This document shows, in pieces, positions 20,852 through 29,965 of a stretch of DNA of 64,000 bases. Origin of the DNA: Halobacterium hubeiense (lineage in GTDB: Archaea; Halobacteriota; Halobacteria; Halobacteriales; Halobacteriaceae); contig NZ_LN831302.1 in NCBI RefSeq assembly GCF_001488575.1, positions 1,860,001-1,924,000 on the forward strand, given 5' to 3'. The translations under genes were made by a program, and so were the position numbers. Numbering within the stretch: the first letter of the stretch is position 1; each line of letters starts with the position of its first letter. The notes under the pieces were generated by a model, which saw only the letters and a program-made list of their open reading frames with translations, did not search any database and was not told the DNA's origin.

Positions 20852-21907
20852 GTGTACGACGAGATTGCCGACCTCCCAGTGCGAGTCGACGGCGTCGCGC
20901 TCGACCGCGTGGAGCGCGAGACGCCGGCGTTCACGCGCGCGACGACGGTCGTCTCGCTGTTCGGGGCCGGCGAGACGGGCCGCGGCGAGGACGTCACCTA
21001 CGAGACGGCCCACCACGACGCGCTGCAGGAACACGAGGCGGAAACACCCGAGGGCGAAGCGTTCGACCTCGCGGGCGAGTACGCTCTCGCGGAGTTCTCC
21101 GCGCGCCTCGACGACGTGGACCTCTGGCCCGACGACGACCCCGAGCGCGAGGCGTTCCGGAACTACCGGCGCTGGGGGTTCGAGGCCGCCGCGCTCGACT
21201 TGGCGCTCCGGCAGGCCGGCGAGACGCTCGCCGACCGCCTCGACCGGACGCTGGACCCCGTGCGCTTCGTCGTCAGCAGCCGGCTCCCCGAGAGCGACAC
21301 CTCGCGCGTGGAGACGCTGCTGGCGCGCTACCCGGACGCCGAACTCAAACTCGACCCGACCACCGAGTGGCCCGAGGAGACGTTCGCGTACCTCGCCGAC
21401 ACCGACGCCGTCCGCGTGCTCGACCTCAAGGGCCACTACGAGGGCACCGACGTCGACCAGTCCCCGGACCCCGACCTCTACGAGCGCGTCTTCGAGACGT
21501 TCCCCGACGCCACCGTCGAGGACCCCGCGGTCACAGACGCCACCCGGGAGGTCGTCGCCGACCACGCCGACCGCCTCGCGTGGGACGCCCCCATTCACAG
21601 CCTCGACGACGTGCTCGGCGTGCCCTTCGACGTGCGCTGGCTGAACGTCAAGCCCTCCCGGTTCGGCACGCTCGAGTCGCTGTTCGAGACCCTGGAGTGG
21701 ACGTTCGAGCGCGACGTCGCGCTCTACGGCGGCGGCCAGTTCGAACTCTCCGTGGGCCGCGGCCAGATTCAGGAACTCGCCGGCCTCTTCTACCCCGCCG
21801 GCCCGAACGACGTCGCACCCGGCGCCTACAACGACGTCGAACTCCCCGACGACCCGCCCAAGAGCCCGATTTCGCCGCCGGAGGACCACGCCGGCTTCGG
21901 GCTGTAG
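20852..21907 (+). CDS. Divergent enolase-superfamily-like protein
   Basis: 351 residues starting at a GTG (VYDEIADLPV). An N-terminal cap-like region is followed by barrel-like strands with acidic ends: AELKLDPTTEW, VLDLKGHY, WDAPIHSLDD, VRWLNVKPSR, ALYGGGQFELSVGRGQIQ. The LKLD, LDLKG and NVKPSR phrases are where enolase-superfamily metal and base residues would fall, but the match is weak. Substrate unknown; some muconate-lactonising-like proteins look similar. Confidence 0.6.
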   Translation: MYDEIADLPVRVDGVALDRVERETPAFTRATTVVSLFGAGETGRGEDVTYETAHHDALQEHEAETPEGEAFDLAGEYALAEFSARLDDVDLWPDDDPEREAFRNYRRWGFEAAALDLALRQAGETLADRLDRTLDPVRFVVSSRLPESDTSRVETLLARYPDAELKLDPTTEWPEETFAYLADTDAVRVLDLKGHYEGTDVDQSPDPDLYERVFETFPDATVEDPAVTDATREVVADHADRLAWDAPIHSLDDVLGVPFDVRWLNVKPSRFGTLESLFETLEWTFERDVALYGGGQFELSVGRGQIQELAGLFYPAGPNDVAPGAYNDVELPDDPPKSPISPPEDHAGFGL

Positions 21908-21936
21908 CGGCCCGTACAGCCGACCCCTGGCGGATT

Positions 21937-21967
21937 GAAAGGGCGAGGAGCGCCGAGGGCTTTCAGT
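21937..21967. repeat. Haloarchaeal-type intergenic hairpin motif
   Basis: TGAAAG...CTTTCA (6-bp arms) encloses GGCGAGGAGCGCCGAGGG, between an enolase-like gene and a convergent regulator. I recall similar GATTGAAAGGGCGAGG strings downstream of genes in other haloarchaea, so it is probably a dispersed repeat or terminator-type hairpin. Confidence 0.35.
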
Positions 21968-22018
21968 GAGTAGCGAGGAAACAGTCAGCAGCGTGCCCAA
22001 CCAGAAGTACCGTTCGAC

Positions 22019-22915
22019 CTAGTCGTCGTTGCGGTGCGCGCGCACCCAGAGTTCGCCGATTCGCGACAGCCGCGTGCGATACGACTTCCCGTGTTCTTCA
22101 CGCTCAACATACCCCTTGCCGCCGGGGCCGAGCTTGTCCACGGTGTACGTGACTTTCGAGCGGAAGCTGTCCGTGTACTCCTCGTTGAGGTCGGCGGCGA
22201 CGGTCTTCGCGAGGTCGCTGACGGAGTCGAACTCGCCGTGGTCGCCGAGCGTGAACAGGATGAGCTCCTCGAACGGTTTGACGTTCGAGAAGGAGGCGAC
22301 GGGGAGTTCGACGACGTGGCTGCCGTCGATTTCCTTCGCGCCGATGGTGGTGCCGCGCTCGTCGAACTCCGCGAGCAGGTCGCGGGCGTCGTCCAGTTGG
22401 TCGCGCACGTCGGCCTCGTCGACGTCGCCGTCCGCGACGGCTTCGAGGAGGTCCGCGCTCGCGCGCAGTTCCTCCGCGAGCTCGGTTTCGAGGTACTTCT
22501 CGGGAGCGGTGTAGTAGGTGTGGATGCGCTCGCGGTCCCCGGGGCGCTCGACCATGATAGAGTGGGCGGCGGTCGCGAACGCGAACGAGACGGTGCGGGG
22601 CATCGACGCGATGTTCACCCACACCTCGCCGTCGGGGTCGGCGTCGAGTTCGTCCTCGATGAGGTCGTAGGCCTGCTCGAAGGCGTCGTCGTAGTCGTAG
22701 ACGTCGGCGACGGAGACGCGCTCGGTCTCGGCGCCGAGGAGGTTCCGGAAGTCGTCTTCGAGCTTCTGGGAGATGCGCTGGCTGTACTCGACGTTCGCCT
22801 CGCTGCCGACCGCGCCCTCCAGGAGGACGACGCGGTCCACGGAAAGCTGTTCGCGCACGAGCGGCGCGATGAGCCGGTCGTAGTCGAAGCCGACCGGGAC
22901 GACGTGCGTCTGCAT
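22019..22915 (-). CDS. HFX_2341-type (CARF/Csa3-like) transcriptional regulator
   Basis: 298 residues; the ATG at 22915 gives MQTHVVPVGFDYDRLIAPL. The N-terminal Rossmann-like domain (about 1-150; WVNIASMPRTVSFAF) resembles CARF/Csa3 effector-sensing domains. The C-terminal winged helix (about 205-295; EELILFTLGDHGEFDSVSDLAKTV, LGPGGKGYVEREEHG) should bind DNA. This matches the haloarchaeal family named after HFX_2341. No CRISPR locus is present in the window, so a general regulatory role is more likely. Confidence 0.8.
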   Translation of the reverse strand: MQTHVVPVGFDYDRLIAPLVREQLSVDRVVLLEGAVGSEANVEYSQRISQKLEDDFRNLLGAETERVSVADVYDYDDAFEQAYDLIEDELDADPDGEVWVNIASMPRTVSFAFATAAHSIMVERPGDRERIHTYYTAPEKYLETELAEELRASADLLEAVADGDVDEADVRDQLDDARDLLAEFDERGTTIGAKEIDGSHVVELPVASFSNVKPFEELILFTLGDHGEFDSVSDLAKTVAADLNEEYTDSFRSKVTYTVDKLGPGGKGYVEREEHGKSYRTRLSRIGELWVRAHRNDD

Positions 22916-22996
22916 GCCCGAGTCTTGGGCAATCCCGCTGAAAAGGCTACCGCGGCGGGGCGTACTTACTTGCCGGGCGACGCCGATGCGGCGAGC

Positions 22997-23581
22997 ATGG
23001 AGACGGGTCGCGCTCGCGCGCTCGCTGGCACCGCACTCGTCGGCGGCGGCGCGCTCACGATACTGGGGTTCGTCGCGGCGGAGGCGCTCTACCCGGGGTA
23101 CAGCGCCGCCGACCAGAGGATAAGCGCGCTCGGCGCGGCGAGCGCGCCGGCGGCCTCGCAGACGACGTTCAACGCGACGATGGTGCTCTCGGGGCTGCTG
23201 GTCGCGTTCACGGCGTACGCGCTCGGGAGCGTGTACGAGCGGCCGCTGTTCCCGGGCGTCTTCGCGGTCACCGGCGTGGGCGTCGTCGGCGTCGGGGTGT
23301 TCCCGACGCAGACGGGCGCGCTGCACTACGTCGCGGCGTTCGTCGCGTTCGGCGGGCTCGGGCTGTCCGCACTCGCCGCCGCGGCGACCGTCCGCGGGCC
23401 GATGCGGTACGTCTCCGCCGCGCTTGGCGTCGCCGAACTCGCGGCGTTCGTCGCATTCGTCTCACTGGGCGGCGGCACCCCGCTGGGCATCGGCGGGCTC
23501 GAACGCTGGGTGGCGTACCTCGGGCTCGCGTGGGTGCTGGCGTTCGGCGGCTTCCTCCTCGGCGGCGTCGATGCGAGCTAG
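22997..23581 (+). CDS. DUF998 family membrane protein
   Basis: 194 residues from ATG 22997, six predicted membrane segments. Typical DUF998 features: [17 protein letters not shown] after the first segment and [23 protein letters not shown] in the middle. Function unknown. The reading frame stays open for about 960 nt upstream, but that is shadow sequence over the regulator on the other strand. Confidence 0.85.
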   Translation: METGRARALAGTALVGGGALTILGFVAAEALYPGYSAADQRISALGAASAPAASQTTFNATMVLSGLLVAFTAYALGSVYERPLFPGVFAVTGVGVVGVGVFPTQTGALHYVAAFVAFGGLGLSALAAAATVRGPMRYVSAALGVAELAAFVAFVSLGGGTPLGIGGLERWVAYLGLAWVLAFGGFLLGGVDAS

Positions 23582-24126
23582 CAGCGGTCGTCGGTCGTCA
23601 CGACGTCCGCGAACTCGCCGCGGAGGTGGGCGAGCGCCGCGCGGTGGTTGGCGGCGGCGTCGATGACATCGCCGTCGTGGGTCTCCCGCTGGAAGGTCGC
23701 CGTGGCGTCCGCGACCACCGAAACGTCGAAACCGAGATTCTCGGCCATTCGCGTCGTCGTGGAGACGCAGTGGTCGGTCGTCAGCCCGCAGACGACGAGT
23801 TCGTCGTGGCCGCGCTCGCGCAGCCACGATTCGAGGCCGGTGCCGACGAACGCGCTGTTGACGCGCTTCGTGAAGACCGGTTCGTCGTCGCGGGGCTCGG
23901 TCTCGGGCTTCCACGCGAACCCGGGTTCGTCGGCGCGCAGCGGGCTGTCGGGCTCCGTAGAGTCGTGGCGGACGTGGACGACGGGGTCGCCGCGCTCGCG
24001 CCACGCCGCCAGCAGTCGGGCGGCGTTCGCTTCCGCGTCGGGGTTGTTACGCGCGCCGTACGCGGGGTCGTCGAAGCCCGTCTGGAAGTCCACGAGCAGG
24101 AGGACGGGAGCGGCGTCCGCGGTCAC
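23578..24126 (-). CDS. Isochorismatase-family cysteine hydrolase
   Basis: 182 residues from a GTG that overlaps the upstream gene stop (GTGA). Catalytic triad positions are visible: Asp in [10 protein letters not shown] (about 13), Lys in [10 protein letters not shown], and Cys in [12 protein letters not shown]. Nicotinamidase and isochorismatase share this fold; the HD/metal triad needed for nicotinamidase is not obvious, so it is called only at family level. Co-transcribed with the YqcI-like gene. Confidence 0.85.
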   Translation of the reverse strand: MTADAAPVLLLVDFQTGFDDPAYGARNNPDAEANAARLLAAWRERGDPVVHVRHDSTEPDSPLRADEPGFAWKPETEPRDDEPVFTKRVNSAFVGTGLESWLRERGHDELVVCGLTTDHCVSTTTRMAENLGFDVSVVADATATFQRETHDGDVIDAAANHRAALAHLRGEFADVVTTDDRC

Positions 24127-24887
24127 GCCGTCACCTTCAGCGGGCACGTCTCCGGCGCCTGCTCGTCGTCTTCGCTGAGGAGGTACTGGGGCCACTCTCG
24201 GTCGCCGTCGTTGCCCCACTCGCCGAGGTCGGCGTGCGGGCACGCGGCGTCGTCGTAGTCCTCCAGCCGGCTGCGGATGCGGTCGCGGGCCTGCTGGCCG
24301 GCGTCGGTGTCGCCGGTGATGCCCTCGAAGATGGTCCGCGGCTGGAACGTCACTTCGAGACCGACCGGACACTTCCGGCTCTGCCGGGTGTCGTAGAACG
24401 GCGCGCGGGCGGTCGGGAAGATGGGCTCGCCGCCGAAACAGAACTCCCAGTAGGGGTCGTCGGGGTCAGTCGGGATGTCCTCGGGCCACGGCTCCGGGTC
24501 TTCGACGTGGAGGAACTGGAGGACGTGCCAGAAGTGCTCGTGCCACCGCGCCTCGTTCAGCGACTCCGCGGGCGGCTTGAAGAACACCGCGAAGCTCACG
24601 CGGTCGCCGTGGTCCTCGTAGACGTCCAGAAATTCGAGGAGCGCGTCCCGGAGCGCGAACAGCGCGTCCGGGTGGGTCATCGAGTCCACGAACGCGTACA
24701 GGGGCCGTCCCTCCTCGACGGACGCCTTCCCGAAGAAGCACGGGAACGGCTCGCCGTCGCGTTCGCCGGTCACGGACGCCGTGAAGTTCTCGAAGTGCCG
24801 TTGCGCCCACTCGGGGAGCGCGCCGGCCTCGACGCGCTCGGTGGCGGTCTCGTGGTCGAGGACCGCGCCCAGTTCGGCCTCGTTCAT
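24123..24887 (-). CDS. YqcI/YcgG family protein
   Basis: 254 residues from ATG 24887. Phrases [73 protein letters not shown], and ECPH-like cysteines near the C-terminus ([17 protein letters not shown]) fit the YqcI/YcgG family, proposed to be haem or metal related but not well characterised. Overlaps the isochorismatase gene. Confidence 0.75.
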   Translation of the reverse strand: MNEAELGAVLDHETATERVEAGALPEWAQRHFENFTASVTGERDGEPFPCFFGKASVEEGRPLYAFVDSMTHPDALFALRDALLEFLDVYEDHGDRVSFAVFFKPPAESLNEARWHEHFWHVLQFLHVEDPEPWPEDIPTDPDDPYWEFCFGGEPIFPTARAPFYDTRQSRKCPVGLEVTFQPRTIFEGITGDTDAGQQARDRIRSRLEDYDDAACPHADLGEWGNDGDREWPQYLLSEDDEQAPETCPLKVTA

Positions 24888-24976
24888 GCCCGAACATGTG
24901 GGGCCATCCGACTTCTGTATTTCCCCGGACACTGCCAACCGCCAGCGATTTGCCCGGCTCGCGCGAACACGCGGCC

Positions 24977-25258
24977 ATGAGCAAGTGGCTGTCGTCGGGG
25001 CTGCGCCGCGACGTCTGCGTGGTGGTCGCCAGCGAGGGCGACCCCACCCAGCAGTCGGTCAAGCGCACGATAGAGCGGAAGAACGACGAGCGCATCCGCC
25101 CGAAGCGGTTCAACGGCGCGGTCAACAAGCTCGAGGACGCCGGGATACTCGAGCGCGAGCGCGACGGCGTCCACGACCGCCTGCTGCTCACGGAGGCGGG
25201 AGCCAAGCGCCTCCGCGAGCACCGCGAGTGGGTCCGCGAGCGGCTCGCGGACTGGTAG
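24977..25258 (+). CDS. Small winged-helix transcriptional regulator
   Basis: 93 residues. VKRTIERKNDERIRPKRFNGAVNKLEDAGILERERDGVHDRLLLTEAG reads as a recognition helix followed by a beta wing (PadR/MarR-like). It ends 1 nt before the convergent symporter gene. It could regulate that symporter or the divergent YqcI operon; both are inferences from position. Confidence 0.7.
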   Translation: MSKWLSSGLRRDVCVVVASEGDPTQQSVKRTIERKNDERIRPKRFNGAVNKLEDAGILERERDGVHDRLLLTEAGAKRLREHREWVRERLADW

Positions 25259-26740
25259 CTAGTCGGCGGCCTCGAAGTAGACGCTAGCGTCCTCGCTGGT
25301 GGCCTGTGCGGTCACCGCGGAGACGCCGACCGTGAGCACGAGGCCGATAGCCATGCCGACGACGGAGGGAAGCCAGCCCCAGTAGGCGTCCGCGAACACG
25401 GGGACGCCGCCGACGTACACCGTGGGGCCGAACACCGTCAGGAGGTAGAACAGCTGGCTGCCGCCGATGCCGGCGAGCATCCCCGAGCGCGTGGTGTTGC
25501 GCCAGTAGAGCGCGACGCCGACCGGGAGCGCGAGCTGGGCGAACCCGCCGAACGCCGTCTCCCCGATGGAGACGAGCGTGCCGGGCGTGAACAGGCTCGC
25601 GACGAACGTCGCCGAGGCGAAGACGACCACGCCGATGCGGCCGAGCTTGTTCTCGTAGGTCTCGCTGGCGTCGGCGTTCACGAACGGCCGGTAGAGGTCC
25701 CGCGTGAAGTACGACGCGCCCGAGAGGAGCATCGAGTCCGAGGAGCTCATCATCGCGGCGAGCGCGCCGGCGACGAGGAGCGCGGCGAACCAGCCGGGCG
25801 TGTACTCGGCGAGCAGCACGGGAAGGATGTTCCCGCCATCGGGCATCGCGAGCCCGACGCCCTGCGCCCACGACCCGAGCAGGAACGCCGGGACGAACAG
25901 GAGCACGACCAGCACGGGCCACAGCGCGAACGTGCGCTTCAGGACTTTCTCGGACTTCCCGACGAAGAACCGCTGGTTCACCTGCGGGAACATCGTCACG
26001 CCGAACGCGATGCCGATGGCTTGCGAGAGCATCCACTGCGGCGAGTAGACGCCGCCGCCGAGCGCGCGGAACTCCGCGGGCATCGCCGCGCCGATGCCGC
26101 CGGGTTCGGCGGCGAGCGCGCTCGCGATCCACGCGAACGCCAGCCACACCATCGACAGCATGAACACGCCCTGCAGGGTGTCCGTCCACGCGACGCCGCG
26201 CATCCCCGACAGCACGACGTACGCAATCATGAACAGCGTGATGAAGCCCGCGCCGGCCCAGTACGGGACCGTCCCGTTCGTGAGCGCTTCGAGCGCGGTG
26301 CCGGCGCCGACCTGCTGGAGCATCACGTACGGGAACAGCCAGAAGATGCTGACGGCCGCGACCAGTCCCCGCAGCGTCTTCGAGCCGAAGCGGTCCCCGA
26401 GCATCTCGCCGAGCGTGACGTAGCCGCGCGCGCGGCCGAGCAGCCACTGGCGGTAGCCCAGCAGGTACCACAGCAGGCCGAACAGCACGCCGTCCATCAG
26501 CCCCATCACGAGGATCCACTCGGGGCCGGAGGAGAACGCGGTGTTCGGGCCGCCGAAGAACGTGAACGCCGACAGCAGCGTCGCGAACGTCGTGAACAGC
26601 AACACGCCGGTCCCGAGGCCGCGGCCCGCGAGGTAGTAGTCCTCGGCGGTCTGGTCCGTGACCCGGTAGGCGACCGCGCCGACGGCGAGCGCGACAACCA
26701 TGTACGCCGCGACGATGCCGATTTCCAGCAGCGCGCTCAT
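25259..26740 (-). CDS. Sodium:solute symporter (SSS family)
   Basis: 493 residues with about 13 membrane segments. Typical phrases: DYYLAGRGLGTGVLLFTTFATLLSAFTFFGGP, GYVTLGEMLGDRFGS, SGMRGVAWTDTLQG, and the Na2-site region AALLVAGALAAMMSSSDSMLLSGASYFTRD. The ATG at 26740 overlaps the stop of the small DUF3311 gene. SSS proteins with a DUF3311 partner resemble pantothenate/monocarboxylate permeases; substrate not determined. Confidence 0.88.
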   Translation of the reverse strand: MSALLEIGIVAAYMVVALAVGAVAYRVTDQTAEDYYLAGRGLGTGVLLFTTFATLLSAFTFFGGPNTAFSSGPEWILVMGLMDGVLFGLLWYLLGYRQWLLGRARGYVTLGEMLGDRFGSKTLRGLVAAVSIFWLFPYVMLQQVGAGTALEALTNGTVPYWAGAGFITLFMIAYVVLSGMRGVAWTDTLQGVFMLSMVWLAFAWIASALAAEPGGIGAAMPAEFRALGGGVYSPQWMLSQAIGIAFGVTMFPQVNQRFFVGKSEKVLKRTFALWPVLVVLLFVPAFLLGSWAQGVGLAMPDGGNILPVLLAEYTPGWFAALLVAGALAAMMSSSDSMLLSGASYFTRDLYRPFVNADASETYENKLGRIGVVVFASATFVASLFTPGTLVSIGETAFGGFAQLALPVGVALYWRNTTRSGMLAGIGGSQLFYLLTVFGPTVYVGGVPVFADAYWGWLPSVVGMAIGLVLTVGVSAVTAQATSEDASVYFEAAD

Positions 26741-26946
26741 TTCGCCACCCCCGCGAACGTCCCCCAGTCGCGGCGCGCGAACGCGGCGAACGCCGCCGTC
26801 GTGACGACCATCCAGCCGACGTGCCACCACACCCAGACGGGGAGGCCGGCGACCATCGAGGCGTCGTTCCACAGGAACCACGGAATGGCGAGTGCGACGA
26901 GGACGACGAAGACGATTCCCCAACCGAGCGCCGAACGTGACGACAT
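26737..26946 (-). CDS. DUF3311 small membrane protein
   Basis: 69 residues with two hydrophobic segments (GWGIVFVVLVALAIPWFLW and VWWHVGWMVVTTAAFAAFA). DUF3311 proteins commonly sit before SSS symporters and are probably accessory subunits; here the stop overlaps the symporter start as ATGA. Transcription likely starts from the AT-rich region at 26970-27020. Confidence 0.85.
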   Translation of the reverse strand: MSSRSALGWGIVFVVLVALAIPWFLWNDASMVAGLPVWVWWHVGWMVVTTAAFAAFARRDWGTFAGVAK

Positions 26947-26982
26947 CTTACTACCACGTGCCTACCAACCTGGGTTAAATGT

Positions 26983-27002
26983 TACTGTAATCCTCTACAG
27001 TA
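26983..27002. promoter_or_regulatory. Dyad TACTGTA-N6-TACAGTA upstream of the symporter operon
   Basis: Perfect 7-bp arms at 26983-26989 and 26996-27002 in an AT-rich stretch, next to a TTTAAC TATA-like sequence (minus strand, about 26973-26978) that lies about 29 nt from the DUF3311 ATG. Immediately upstream of a TATA box is where an activator, or a repressor blocking TFB, would bind. Confidence 0.45.
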
Positions 27003-27190
27003 CGTTACGTAGAAAATTTTTCTCGTATCCGCGGAGATGGCGCCTCGTAGTCTCTGGACCGCAGTCTGCGGCGACCACACCGACAGCCGGGCCGAGTCCC
27101 GGGGACGGGAGCGACGACCGGCCGACGCTGACGGCCGTCGCGACAGCTATTTCCCGGACGCCTCCATAGTTCTAGGAGAGAACAATACTG

Positions 27191-28519
27191 ATGGAGGACA
27201 CCGCGAAGTACCTCATCCACGCGGACTTCGTCGCCGACGGGGTCGTCGAGCGCACCGACGTGGTCGGCGCCGCCTTCGGGCAGACCGAGGGCCTACTGGG
27301 CGACGATCTCGACATCCGCGACCTGCAGGACTCCGCGAAGCTCGGCCGCATCGACGTCGCCGTCGACAGCGAGGGCGGCCAGTCCTTCGGCACCATCACC
27401 ATCGCGTCCAGCCTCGACCGCGTCGAGACCGCGACGCTCGCGGCCGCGCTGGAGGCCGTCGAGCGCATCGGGCCGTGTCGCGCGCAGGTCGAAGTCGACC
27501 GCATCGAGGACGTCCGCGCCGCCAAGCGCCGGGAAATCGTCGACCGCGCGAAGGAGCTGCTCGCGTCGGCGTTCGACGAGGGCGCCATCGACTCCGACGA
27601 CATCCTCCGGGAGGTCCGCGAGAGCGTCCGCGTCGAGGACGTCACCGAGTACGAGGGACTGCCCGCGGGCCCGAACGTCGCCACCAGCGACGCCGTGCTC
27701 GTCGTGGAGGGGCGCGCGGACGTCGTCAACCTCCTCCAGTACGGCATCAAGAACGCGGTCGCCGTCGAGGGGACGAACGTCCCCGACGCCGTCGCGGACC
27801 TCACGCGCGAGCGCACCGCGACCGCGTTCCTCGACGGCGACCGCGGCGGCGACCTCATCCTCCGGGAGCTCCGGCAGGTCGGCGACCTCGACTACGTCGC
27901 GCGGCCGCCGGACGGCGAGTCCGTCGAGGACCTCTCCCGGGGCGCCGTCGACGCCGCGCTCCGCGAGAAGTCCCCCGCGGACACCGCGACGCTCGTCAGT
28001 GAACACGAGGACAACGTGGACGAGGACGAGACGCAACAGAATGCGGTTGCAGACGCGTCCACGGCCGAAAACGCGTCCGCGACCGAGGACGCGCCCGCCG
28101 AAACGGTCGCGTCCGCCGTCGAATCCGTCGAGGCGACCGCGGCGACCGACGGCAGCGCGACGCCGGCGCCCGAAGCGGCCACGGCGACGACGGTGCAGAC
28201 CGAACCCGACTCCGCCGCGGAGCCCGAACCCGTCTCGAAGACGGTCGCCGACCACGTCGAGGCGGTCGTCGGCTCCGGGACGGTCCGGCTGCTCGGCGAC
28301 GACCTCGACGTGCTCGCCGAGGGCGACGCCGACGGCGCGATGGAAGTCATCGACTCCGCGAGTACCGTCCCGCGGGTCGTCGTGCTCGACGGCCCGGTCA
28401 CGCAGCGCCTGCTCGACGTGGCCGCCCAGCGCGGCGTCGCGAAGCTCGTCGGCACCAGCGCTGGCGAGTTCGTCAAACAGCCCGCCGGCGTGCGCGTCCA
28501 CACCGCCGACGACTACTGA
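27191..28519 (+). CDS. dnaG: Archaeal DnaG-type primase
   Basis: 442 residues. N-terminal archaeal DnaG domain (TAKYLIHADFVADGVVERTDVVGA), then a TOPRIM domain with the acidic motifs VVEGRADVVNLL (about 170) and FLDGDRGGDLI (about 215). An Ala/Glu/Thr-rich linker (about 275-345) and a conserved C-terminal domain (about 350-442) follow. The archaeal protein is also a subunit of the RNA exosome. The linker shows the acidic low complexity seen in haloarchaea. AGGAG at 27174 serves as ribosome site. Confidence 0.92.
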   Translation: MEDTAKYLIHADFVADGVVERTDVVGAAFGQTEGLLGDDLDIRDLQDSAKLGRIDVAVDSEGGQSFGTITIASSLDRVETATLAAALEAVERIGPCRAQVEVDRIEDVRAAKRREIVDRAKELLASAFDEGAIDSDDILREVRESVRVEDVTEYEGLPAGPNVATSDAVLVVEGRADVVNLLQYGIKNAVAVEGTNVPDAVADLTRERTATAFLDGDRGGDLILRELRQVGDLDYVARPPDGESVEDLSRGAVDAALREKSPADTATLVSEHEDNVDEDETQQNAVADASTAENASATEDAPAETVASAVESVEATAATDGSATPAPEAATATTVQTEPDSAAEPEPVSKTVADHVEAVVGSGTVRLLGDDLDVLAEGDADGAMEVIDSASTVPRVVVLDGPVTQRLLDVAAQRGVAKLVGTSAGEFVKQPAGVRVHTADDY

Positions 28520-28530
28520 TTCTGCGGTAA

Positions 28531-29853
28531 TCAGGCGAGACCGACCAGCAGCGCGAGTGCACCGCCAGCGATGCCGCCGGAGAGCGTCGCGAGGAAGTTG
28601 ACGGCCTGGTTGCCGACGACGCCGCCCTCGATGACCGCGCCGGCGACGCTGTCCGCGGTCATCCCGACGAACCCGGCGGCGACGACGACGCCGGCGCCGG
28701 CGAGCCCGAACCCGAAGACGGCGACGCAGATGGCGGCGATGAGGCCCGCGCCCGCAAGCCCCGCGAGTTCGCCCTGCCACGTCACCGCGCCGTCCGTCCC
28801 GGGTTCGACGCGCTCGAACGTGGTGACGAGCCGCGGCGTGTCGAAGAGCCCGCCGACCTCGCTGGAGAGCGTGTCGGCGAGCGCCGTCGCGACCGCCCCC
28901 GCGTACGCGAACTGGTACGCGAGGTCCGACAGCGGCACGTGGGCGTGCGCGGCGTACAGCAGGAGCGCGACCAGCGCCGCCGCGGAGTTCCCGAGGACGT
29001 TCCCGGTGCCGCGCGCGCCCTCGTTGTCCTCGGCGACGCCGCGTTCGAGCTTCTGGTCGTAGCGGAACTTCGTCGTGAGGCTACCGATGGCGAAGAACGC
29101 GATGAGCACCACGAACCAGCCGTAGTCGCCGAGCACGACCGCCAGCAGCCCGAGGAGCACGCCCGTCAGCATCCCCGCGACCGAGGTGGCGTCCAGCGCG
29201 TAGGAGACGTAGCCGAACCCGGAGGTGACCACGAGCGCGACGGCGACGCGCTCCCACGCGGTCGCCGCGGGCACGTCCGCGAACGGCGCCAGCACCGCGA
29301 ACAGCCACAGCAGCAGCGTCACCGTCACGAGCACCACGGGGTCGTCCCGGCCGACGAACACCGACCGCAGGATGCCGGCTGCGAGTGCGCCGCTCGCCGC
29401 GAGGAACACGTGCGTCGGCGCGACGACCGGCTGGCCGCCGACCGACGCGACCACGCCCTGTCCGGCCAGCGCCGCGAGCGCGCCCAGCACGACGAACCCG
29501 ACCATCGAGAGCGCGCGGTTCTCGCGGGCGGCGAGCACGAGCCGCCGCCCGAGGTCGCCGTACCCGACGACGAGCACGCTCGCGACGAACACGCCCACCG
29601 GCACCTCGAACAGCGGCACGAGGAGGCCGACGCCGGCGGCCGCCAGCGAGAACCCGACGAGCGCCAGCAGCCGTCCCTCGCGGCGGTCGCGCGGCGTCGA
29701 GAACACCTCGAACAGCCGGCCCTCGGGGACGACGGCGGCTGCCGCGGCGACGAGCACGAACGGGGCGGCCGCTGCCCGGCCGAGCAGCGGCGCGAGCAGC
29801 GAGAGCGACGCCACGAGCGCGAACGCCGCGGCGCGCCGGAGACTCCAGTTCAC
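28531..29853 (-). CDS. DUF92 family membrane protein
   Basis: 440 residues with about 12 membrane segments. The C-terminal half carries the DUF92 phrases IGSLTTKFRYDQKLERGVAEDNEGARGTGNV-type, ADTLSSEVG and GMTADSVAGAVIEGG. DUF92 includes plant phytyl-phosphate kinase VTE6, and the N-terminal half resembles polyprenol/CDP-alcohol enzymes, so a role in isoprenoid phosphate metabolism is plausible. It lies next to two cis-prenyltransferase homologues, which supports that inference. Confidence 0.82.
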   Translation of the reverse strand: MNWSLRRAAAFALVASLSLLAPLLGRAAAAPFVLVAAAAAVVPEGRLFEVFSTPRDRREGRLLALVGFSLAAAGVGLLVPLFEVPVGVFVASVLVVGYGDLGRRLVLAARENRALSMVGFVVLGALAALAGQGVVASVGGQPVVAPTHVFLAASGALAAGILRSVFVGRDDPVVLVTVTLLLWLFAVLAPFADVPAATAWERVAVALVVTSGFGYVSYALDATSVAGMLTGVLLGLLAVVLGDYGWFVVLIAFFAIGSLTTKFRYDQKLERGVAEDNEGARGTGNVLGNSAAALVALLLYAAHAHVPLSDLAYQFAYAGAVATALADTLSSEVGGLFDTPRLVTTFERVEPGTDGAVTWQGELAGLAGAGLIAAICVAVFGFGLAGAGVVVAAGFVGMTADSVAGAVIEGGVVGNQAVNFLATLSGGIAGGALALLVGLA

Positions 29854-29965
29854 GTCCGTCGTGCGTTGCCCGGGACCGTACTTAACTTCCCCGAAGCGGG
29901 AACCGCACCGCGAGCGGCGCCCGCAGACCCGCAGGGTTTTGGGCCGCGGCGGCGGATGCGACGGT

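Noticed and set aside
17388-21644. 1418-codon open frame on + across pdxS and the FNT, DUF1405 and enolase-like genes
   Set aside because: Arginine/proline-rich, non-acidic translation typical of the shadow of GC-rich genes; the genes underneath have clear families in other frames.
22019-22915. CRISPR-associated Csa3 regulator
   Set aside because: The Rossmann plus winged-helix layout is similar, but no cas or CRISPR sequence is nearby and the sequence fits the general haloarchaeal HFX_2341 family.
27003-27168. Structured RNA gene (SRP RNA or RNase P RNA) upstream of dnaG
   Set aside because: Too short and without the conserved core sequences of either RNA.
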